This document shows positions 6,171-11,012 of a stretch of DNA of 11,012 nt, in pieces (within the stretch, counting starts at the first letter, position 1; each line of letters begins with the position of its first letter). This DNA is from Candidatus Latescibacterota bacterium (lineage in GTDB: Bacteria; Latescibacterota; UBA2968). The translations under genes were made by a program, and so were the position numbers. The DNA lies in the NCBI GenBank assembly GCA_018650745.1, contig JABIFK010000515.1:1-11012 (forward strand), given 5' to 3'. The notes beneath the pieces were generated by a model. That model searched no databases and had not been told where the DNA came from. It was given only the letters and a program-made list of their open reading frames with translations.

Positions 6171-6764
6171 ATGTTTTCCAAAAGCATTCGCCGCATTCAT
6201 ATGTATCTCGCGCTCTTTTTGGTGCCGTGGGTATTGATGTATGCCCTAAGCACTATAGTGATGAACCACCGCCACTTCTTTCAGGAATGGTATCATCACG
6301 AGCCTACCGAATGGACATTGGAACGCGAAATACCGTATACTGCAACCTTTGCCCCAGACACCAAACGTTGGATTGTGGCCGACCAAATTCTCAGCGATCT
6401 GGAAATCGAGGGATCACACCGAGCCAATGGACGCCTCGACCGCACCATCACCATTACCCGCAACAACACTGTCACGCCGCAACGCATCACTTACGACCCC
6501 AAAAAACAGACACTCAAAATCGAAAACCAAACCTTTCGCGCAAATGTTTTTCTCGAACAGATGCATCGCCGAAGGGGCTACAATCAATCTTACTTCACAG
6601 ATGACCTTTGGGCCATTACAGTCGACCTTTTCATTCTATCCACCCTCTTGTGGGTTGCTTCAGGTTTGTGGATGTGGTGGGAACTCAAAGTAACACGTAA
6701 GTGGGGTGCGGTTAGTATGATCTCTGGTATTGCATTATTTACCCTCTTCCTCTTTACGATCTAA
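6171..6764 (+). CDS. PepSY-associated transmembrane protein, copy 1
   Basis: 197 residues from the ATG at 6171. The same frame is open further up to a TTG at 6108. I chose 6171 because MFSKSIRRIHMYLAL then aligns end to end with the next gene's MTFNHLNRRLHLYLAL, and because the ATG at 6141 lies inside a hairpin. There is one TM helix near the N-terminus (about 11-30, ALFLVPWVLMYALS), a roughly 115-residue extracytoplasmic-type domain, and a conserved MHRRRGY (131-137). Two C-terminal helices follow (about 147-170, ending GLWMWWELK, and 180-197). This RRIH/PWxLMY plus DLW...SGLWMWW pattern fits PepSY-TM proteins, some of which accompany iron or ferric reductase uptake. No function is assigned for this type. 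It overlaps the next start as TAATG. Confidence 0.75.
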   Translation: MFSKSIRRIHMYLALFLVPWVLMYALSTIVMNHRHFFQEWYHHEPTEWTLEREIPYTATFAPDTKRWIVADQILSDLEIEGSHRANGRLDRTITITRNNTVTPQRITYDPKKQTLKIENQTFRANVFLEQMHRRRGYNQSYFTDDLWAITVDLFILSTLLWVASGLWMWWELKVTRKWGAVSMISGIALFTLFLFTI

Positions 6765-7375
6765 TGACATTCAACCACCTCAATCGTCGTCTACACCTCT
6801 ATCTCGCCCTTGGGCTCTTGCCTTGGTTTTTGATGTATGGCATCAGTGCCATCCCCTTTACGCGTAATGCCTACTTCAACAGCCTCTACAAAGATGGCGT
6901 GCCCATGTGGACCACGCGAATAGAACAAGCTTATGACCGTCCGGCACCCGACAATCGCCGGCCCGACACGCTTCAGAAATTTGCCAAAGAAGTCGTTACT
7001 GATCTCAACCTTAAAGTCACCGGCTCACTCGGTGCATATCAACCCAACAACAGCCGCATCACTGTCTACCTCGTCGATTTTTGGCACCACACCCGCATTA
7101 CCTACAATATAGCCCAACAAAATATCAGAGTCGAAGACAAGCGATTTCGATGGGATCAGTTTTTTACCACCTTGCATGCTCGAGGCGGTTACCACCAGGA
7201 TTCTTTTTTAAACGACCTGTGGGCTTTTGTGGTCGACTTTGTCGCACTCGGCTTTTTGATTTGGACAGCTTCGGGGATTTATATGTGGTGGCAATTGAAG
7301 CAAACCAGACGATGGGGTTCTCTTGCCTTAGGCGGAGGATTCTTGTCGTTTCTGGTTTTCTTATTTATGTTATAA
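6764..7375 (+). CDS. PepSY-associated transmembrane protein, copy 2 (paralogue of the preceding gene)
   Basis: 203 residues; its ATG shares one base with the TAA of copy 1 (TAATG), so translation is coupled. The architecture is the same as copy 1: RRLHLYLALGLLPWFLMYGIS (8-28, first TM), a central domain with VVTDLNLKVTGSL (77-89), then LHARGGYHQDSF (137-148). NDLWAFVVDFVALG leads into TASGIYMWWQLKQTRRWG (150-185), and a last TM reaches the C-terminus. The two copies match best in the TM parts and in the LH/MH-x-R-x-GY motif and differ strongly in the middle. This looks like an old tandem duplication whose products may form a heterodimer (inference). The spacer to the next gene is 43 bp with no terminator. 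Confidence 0.75.
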   Translation: MTFNHLNRRLHLYLALGLLPWFLMYGISAIPFTRNAYFNSLYKDGVPMWTTRIEQAYDRPAPDNRRPDTLQKFAKEVVTDLNLKVTGSLGAYQPNNSRITVYLVDFWHHTRITYNIAQQNIRVEDKRFRWDQFFTTLHARGGYHQDSFLNDLWAFVVDFVALGFLIWTASGIYMWWQLKQTRRWGSLALGGGFLSFLVFLFML

Positions 7376-7418
7376 CATTCCGAGAGTCTAAAAAGACAAC
7401 GCATCCCATTCAATTTCT

Positions 7419-8336
7419 ATGACTAAAATTTCGATTCAAAATACCAGCTGGTATCTCAACAATCAAATCACCTATCCGGGCGCACCCGCCGAGGGTTTGC
7501 TTATGAATGTGCGCATGGTCAATGCCACATTTGAAGACCGCAACCGCACAGACTTTGATCCCACCGCCAACACAAATACCTTCATCGGGCACATACCTAA
7601 TTATTATGACCACGGTATACGCGCCTTCACCCTCTGCTTGCAAGGGGGCATGCCCGATTATGAAGGTGCGCTCAATTCGGCGTTTAACCCCGACGGGTCC
7701 TTGCGCCAAGACGACCTCAATCGTGTAGCCAGTGTCATTCACGCCTGTGACCAACAGGGGATTGCGATTATCTTAGGTTGTTATTATCAGCGTCAAGACC
7801 AAGTGCTTGAAAATGCCGATGCCATTCGCCAAGGCGTAATCAATACCGCACGTTGGGTCAGCGAACAAAAATACAGCAATGTCATGATTGAGGTTGCCAA
7901 CGAATATGCCCATCGCGGGTTTACGCACGACATCACCCGTGACCCAGAGGGACAATCAGAACTCATTCAATTGGCCAAAGAAACAGCCCCCCAACTCATT
8001 GTCACAACCAGTGGCATGGGCAGTGGCCGCATGGCACCAGCCATTGCAGAAGCAGCCGACTTTTTAATCATCCACTTTAACAATACCGACATTGCAGATG
8101 TACCAGATCGCATCAACGCACTCAAACACTTCGAGAAACCAATCCTGTGCAATGAAGACACCAAAATCAATGCGCGTGGCGCCGAAGTGGCCAGCCTGTG
8201 TGTACAACACGACTGCTCTTGGGGGCTCATGCGCAGCCGTGTTAATCAAAGCTATCCCTTCGTCTTTAGCGGTGCCAATGACGACCAACAGACCTATGCA
8301 CGCCTTAAAGAACTCACCTCAATAGAGAACTCATGA
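7419..8336 (+). CDS. Clan GH-A (GH5-like) glycoside hydrolase-type protein without signal peptide
   Basis: 305 residues. The start MTKISIQNTSWYLNNQITYPGAPAEG (given as MTKISIQNTSWYLN, then TYPGAPAEG) has no hydrophobic signal, so the protein is predicted cytoplasmic. A TIM-barrel reading is supported by RAFTLCLQGG (68-77), IAIILGCYYQRQDQ (115-128), VMIEVANEYAH (155-165), ADFLIIHFNNT (213-223) and KPILCNED (240-247). N161-E162 after a hydrophobic strand is the clan GH-A acid/base signature, E246 near the end of a later strand fits the nucleophile, and H219 is a likely active-site residue. GH5-type enzymes cleave beta-glycosides, but substrate and exact family are not determined, and a cytoplasmic location suggests action on imported oligosaccharides. 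No strong ribosome site precedes the ATG. The stop overlaps the next start as ATGA. Confidence 0.7.
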   Translation: MTKISIQNTSWYLNNQITYPGAPAEGLLMNVRMVNATFEDRNRTDFDPTANTNTFIGHIPNYYDHGIRAFTLCLQGGMPDYEGALNSAFNPDGSLRQDDLNRVASVIHACDQQGIAIILGCYYQRQDQVLENADAIRQGVINTARWVSEQKYSNVMIEVANEYAHRGFTHDITRDPEGQSELIQLAKETAPQLIVTTSGMGSGRMAPAIAEAADFLIIHFNNTDIADVPDRINALKHFEKPILCNEDTKINARGAEVASLCVQHDCSWGLMRSRVNQSYPFVFSGANDDQQTYARLKELTSIENS

Positions 8337-9013
8337 TCAACGGCCTCCCACTCCATCTCACGCTCACATTTATCGCGACAACACTCATCACACTCGTGTT
8401 CCTATTTATCGCGCTCAAAATCGGCTCCCGCCCAGTCCACAGAGCAATCTACCCGATCATCATCGTGTGGACGATTGGACAAGCCATTTTAGGTGGGTTG
8501 GGCTTTTATCTCGATTTTGACGCCAATCCCCCCCGATTTCTCTTGGCAATAGGTCTTCCCATACTGCTCATCATTTTTGTACTCATCAAATACCCGCGCG
8601 TTCTTTGTGGCCTGCCCCTGCGCCTGCTCACCTTCATGCATATCATTCGCATTCCCGTAGAAATCATCCTCTTTGGTTTATACCAAGAAGGCCACATTCC
8701 ACGCCTTATGACCTACGAAGGTCGCAACTTTGATATCCTGGCCGGTATGACGGGACCACTTATAGCCCTCATTGCCTTTCGTGGCGGGATCCAAAAGCAA
8801 CTCTTAATTTTCTGGAATATTATTGGTTTGGCGCTCTTACTCAATATTGTCGCCAACGCCGTGCTCTCTACCCCATTGCCTTTTCAACAATTTGCATTTG
8901 AACGCCCCAATGTGGCCGTTTTTTACTTTCCGTTTATCTGGCTCCCCGCAGTTGTCGTACCTGCCGTCTTCTTTGCACACCTCACCAGCTTATTACACCT
9001 CATCCGCAAATAG
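8333..9013 (+). CDS. Uncharacterised 7-TM integral membrane protein
   Basis: 226 residues, mostly hydrophobic. Segments are at about 8-29, 38-60, 68-86, 98-117, 133-149, 157-178 and 195-222. Charged and polar residues cluster in one central part, RIPVEIILFGLYQEGHIP (106-123, quoted as RIPVEI and YQEGHIP), followed by LMTYEGRNFDILAG (125-138). PLPFQQFAFERPN (181-193) lies between the last two helices. I recall related unnamed membrane proteins, mainly from Bacteroidota, sharing the MTFEGRNFDILAG and PFQQF motifs, but know of no function. The start overlaps the stop of the GH-like gene (ATGA, 8333-8336), so the two proteins are probably made together. It is not recognisably a transporter, rhodopsin or known enzyme. 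Confidence 0.8.
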   Translation: MINGLPLHLTLTFIATTLITLVFLFIALKIGSRPVHRAIYPIIIVWTIGQAILGGLGFYLDFDANPPRFLLAIGLPILLIIFVLIKYPRVLCGLPLRLLTFMHIIRIPVEIILFGLYQEGHIPRLMTYEGRNFDILAGMTGPLIALIAFRGGIQKQLLIFWNIIGLALLLNIVANAVLSTPLPFQQFAFERPNVAVFYFPFIWLPAVVVPAVFFAHLTSLLHLIRK

Positions 9014-9051
9014 CAAACCGCTTGCACCGCAGAAATAAATACCCTACCTTG

Positions 9052-9078
9052 TGTGTTCATCAATCATCATTGAACACA
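9052..9078. promoter_or_regulatory. 8-bp inverted repeat TGTGTTCA...TGAACACA ahead of the lyase-like gene
   Basis: TGTGTTCA (9052-9059) and TGAACACA (9071-9078) are perfectly complementary and separated by 11 bases, so their centres are about two helical turns apart, as expected of an operator bound by a dimer. A second small repeat (TCAAT 9060-9064 / ATTGA 9069-9073) overlaps the right arm. The site lies in the 80-bp gap just before the ribosome site at 9081-9087. A poor promoter-like pair (TTGCAC 9022-9027, TACCTT 9045-9050) lies upstream. Confidence 0.35.
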
Positions 9079-9080
9079 AC

Positions 9081-9087
9081 AAAGAGG
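9081..9087 (+). promoter_or_regulatory. Ribosome binding site deciding the start of the lyase-like gene
   Basis: AAAGAGG lies 6 bases before the ATG at 9094. The frame is open upstream to a TTG at 9022, but that start has no such site and would run through the inverted repeat, so 9094 is preferred. Confidence 0.6.
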
Positions 9088-9093
9088 TTTGTT

Positions 9094-10761
9094 ATGTACG
9101 ATCCGATCAAGGCACAAGAAGGACTCACGCCCGACTTTCTCAAAAACATTCAAAACCAAATCGAATCTGTCATACTCAGCAAAGCATCGGCCTACTTTAC
9201 CCCCGAAGGCACGGCCTACACACAAAACAATCCTGCGCTCAAAAAAGGAGAGATGGTTGTCAATTTTTACGACTACCAACCTTGTTGCGCGTCGGTTTTG
9301 GGTCTTCTATCGGCCAATGGAAATGAAGAAGCCCTCACCATCGTTCGCCGCTTAATTGACAACGTGCGTTATTACATTGGTGAGGCGCGCGAAAAAGAAG
9401 GATTCTCGAACTCACTACGGCGCTCTCAGCTCCATCTTGTCATCGCCTACGAACGCCTCAAAAACATACTGCCCGAATCTGAAGCCAGCGAATGGGCCAA
9501 GGTATTAACCCAATCAGGCGCAGATATGTTGGATCACTTTAGCAACCTCCAAGAGCGTGTGCCCGCCCTCGATAATCGCGGATTTGGCACCGGTATCAAC
9601 CACGTGGCGATTGCTGCTGAAGGCATTTACAAATCGGGTGTGGCACTCAACCGCACAGATTGGCAAGATACAGCATCGGCATTCAACGACCGTCTCATCG
9701 CCTACGGTCACCCAGACGGATATTTTGAAGAACACACCAACGATGCACGTGAAGGCGGCCCAAGCTTGGTTTATACGCCACTCACAGCAGGGTGTGCCAA
9801 TCTCATTGAAATTTGGCGCGGCCAACGCGACCAGGCTCGATTTGAAACGTGTGGCACATTCTTTCGCAACTTTATGGACACACACTTAAAAACGATGCCT
9901 TTTACCGATGAGCGCGCCAATCCCCACGGGTTGGGCTGCTACGGCATTGCCATTCACGCACTCTCACCCGAAGGTCGCGGCCTTCTGCGCTTGCACTTAG
10001 ATCAAGTCAATTTCGAAAACATGAGCCTCGAATACCTGGCCCGTCTGCACCTTGAAATTGATCATATGGAAACAGGTAACGGTGCTGTTCCCGAACCGCT
10101 CCAAGACAGACAGTATCGCATCACAATGCCTTTAGGTGTTGTGCACGCACAGAGTTGGACAATGGGTTTGTCTGCAATGAAAGCCCTCAACCGAGAAACG
10201 TCACCCAACAGCGATTATGCCCTCGACCGACAAACCTTACTCTTTCTTTCGCACCCAGAAGCCGGCACACTCATTTCAGGTACCAAATCCAAACACGACG
10301 TCGGTTGGTCCACAGTGCGCAAAGGAGACGACGCCTACCCCGTTCGCACGGGCGAATTAGACATTCAAACGGATCGCGCAACGGCTATCGTTCATTACGA
10401 AACATTTACGGTAACCGCCACGTGGATCTTTGGTGAAGAGCCTCGCCTTGTATTTTCTACCGATTCACCCGACACGCTCACCACCCAATTGGTGCTCGAA
10501 ACCCCCATGGGTACCCCTTTCACAATTGATGGCAACACAACCGCCACCTTCGGCGACGACGCATCTACCATTGACGGTGTCACCACCGTTGCAACCGAAA
10601 AGTGGGGCATCACTGCAGACCAAGCAGGTCGCCTCATTTGGTACGTGGCCCCCTTTAATCCTTATAGCGACGGCAACAAGAGTACGCCCAATACACGGCG
10701 CCCCGTTTTTGCAGTTGACTGGACCAACCATCTCGAATTCACATTCCGTACCCCCTTATGA
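9094..10761 (+). CDS. Two-domain alpha/alpha-toroid plus beta-sandwich protein, polysaccharide lyase-like (tentative)
   Basis: 555 residues from the ATG at 9094, with no signal peptide. Residues 1 to about 320 are predominantly helical, with repeated paired-helix character and aromatic-rich loops. From about 340 to the end the sequence alternates like a beta-sheet domain (for example TAIVHYETFTVTATWIF, 430-446). A helical toroid followed by a beta-sandwich is typical of polysaccharide lyases such as PL8 or heparinase II/III-like proteins. Candidate active-site stretches are NRGFGTGINHVAIAAEG (161-177) and HPDGYFEEHTNDAREGGPS (206-224), containing N169, H170, H214 and nearby Tyr residues. I do not recognise a specific family, so the function is inferred from architecture and from the neighbouring glycosidase, dehydrogenase and transporter. 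The stop overlaps the MFS start as ATGA (10758-10761). It could alternatively be a hydrolase of unsaturated sugars. Confidence 0.6.
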   Translation: MYDPIKAQEGLTPDFLKNIQNQIESVILSKASAYFTPEGTAYTQNNPALKKGEMVVNFYDYQPCCASVLGLLSANGNEEALTIVRRLIDNVRYYIGEAREKEGFSNSLRRSQLHLVIAYERLKNILPESEASEWAKVLTQSGADMLDHFSNLQERVPALDNRGFGTGINHVAIAAEGIYKSGVALNRTDWQDTASAFNDRLIAYGHPDGYFEEHTNDAREGGPSLVYTPLTAGCANLIEIWRGQRDQARFETCGTFFRNFMDTHLKTMPFTDERANPHGLGCYGIAIHALSPEGRGLLRLHLDQVNFENMSLEYLARLHLEIDHMETGNGAVPEPLQDRQYRITMPLGVVHAQSWTMGLSAMKALNRETSPNSDYALDRQTLLFLSHPEAGTLISGTKSKHDVGWSTVRKGDDAYPVRTGELDIQTDRATAIVHYETFTVTATWIFGEEPRLVFSTDSPDTLTTQLVLETPMGTPFTIDGNTTATFGDDASTIDGVTTVATEKWGITADQAGRLIWYVAPFNPYSDGNKSTPNTRRPVFAVDWTNHLEFTFRTPL

Positions 10762-10892
10762 GTGAAACCCATTCTTCACGCTTTCACGGCATTCTCACAC
10801 CCTTAGGCAACGCAGACTTTCGCAACCTGCTCATCAGCAACACCCTCTGGTGGCAGGCCATGTGGATGGAAATGATAAGGAGGGCCACATAA
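10758..10892 (+). pseudogene. MFS transporter, N-terminal 40 residues, interrupted by an inverted junction
   Basis: The ATG sits in an ATGA overlap with the lyase-like gene. Residues 1-40 read MSETHSSRFHGILTPLGNAD, then FRNLLISNTLWWQAMWMEMI. The DFRNLLISNTLWWQAMWMEM part is the usual entry into TM1 of an MFS transporter. After I40 (10875-10877) the frame reads RRAT and stops at 10890-10892, where MFS proteins continue with a long hydrophobic helix. The sequence from about 10868 onward makes sense only on the other strand. The real gene therefore continues elsewhere; the start and first 40 residues are credible. Confidence 0.7.
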
Positions 10893-11012
10893 TAACCCAA
10901 TGCGCCTAAGACGGCAATGAGTGTGCCGCTGGCAAAGGGGCCTGCCACACGCGAGATATTTTGGGTGAAGCTTTCGAGCAACATTGCGTCTACAATGCGA
11001 TTTTTTCCTACA
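10868..11012 (-). other. Inverted internal segment of an MFS transporter
   Basis: On the minus strand from the window edge the reading is VGKNRIVDAMLLESFTQN, ISRVAGPFASGTLIAVLGAL, GYYVALLIIS. A charged loop followed by A-M-x-L-x-S...N-x-S-R-x-x-GP-x-x-x-G-x-L-I is the typical TM4/TM5 region of MFS transporters with 12 TMs. It has no start of its own and its similarity ends near 10868, where it meets the N-terminal MFS fragment head to head. The two pieces share the bases of about 10868-10877, consistent with a short microhomology joint. Most likely both belong to one gene, folded back by an inversion or a chimera. Confidence 0.7.

Noticed and set aside
9022..9093. TTG start at 9022 for the lyase-like gene
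   Set aside because: There is no ribosome site, and the extension runs through an inverted repeat; the ATG at 9094 has AAAGAGG at good spacing.
10784..10867. Minus-strand frame continuing the inverted MFS segment to its stop at 10784
   Set aside because: Past about 10868 this frame only reads the complement of the MFS N-terminus; MFS-like sequence ends at the junction, so it is not a real C-terminus.
1..11012. CRISPR arrays, tRNA/rRNA genes, integrases, transposases, attachment sites
   Set aside because: No spaced direct repeats, no cloverleaf or rRNA-like stretch, and no recombinase or transposase motifs were seen on either strand.

Overview
The window is protein-coding DNA from an uncultured-looking bacterium with roughly balanced base composition and tightly packed genes. 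No rRNA, tRNA, CRISPR array or insertion sequence was seen. The gene mix is a DUF6785-type membrane protein, a Gfo/Idh/MocA oxidoreductase, a sulfatase remnant, a GHMP sugar kinase, a clan GH-A glycosidase-like protein, and an MFS transporter start reading WWQAMWMEM. From memory this resembles Latescibacterota/Poribacteria-like or related FCB/PVC-type lineages. That placement is an inference and is weak without a search.

Layout. At 1-542 (minus) lies the N-terminal part of a polytopic membrane protein that runs off the left edge. It is divergent from a plus-strand pair at 722-2522: a UMP kinase homologue with altered motifs, then a GHMP sugar kinase 16 bp later. The 2523-2800 gap is not empty; it holds a decayed sulfatase fragment. 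A minimal nucleotidyltransferase (MNT)/HEPN pair follows (2801-3498), and the HEPN frame breaks at a TTTT run. Shifting frame there restores a normal HEPN tail that ends in an ATGA overlap with purD. purD (3550-4830) is intact and is followed by a perfect terminator-like hairpin that looks like part of a dispersed REP-like repeat.

Right half. A Gfo/Idh/MocA dehydrogenase (4995-6095) precedes two translationally coupled PepSY-type membrane paralogues (6171-7375). Next come a clan GH-A glycosidase-like protein without a signal peptide (7419-8336) and a 7-TM protein coupled to it by ATGA (8333-9013). A two-domain protein of the alpha/alpha-toroid lyase type (9094-10761) is coupled by ATGA to an MFS transporter start (10758). 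The spacing suggests one or two operons that could import and process a carbohydrate in the cytoplasm. This is the best candidate for an undescribed functional unit, but the substrate is unknown.

The right end is abnormal. After about 40 residues the MFS reading frame gives way to a reverse-complemented internal segment of an MFS protein, presumably the same one. This is a fold-back junction, most simply an amplification or assembly chimera and otherwise a real inversion. Anything right of about 10,865 should not be used as genomic context until checked.
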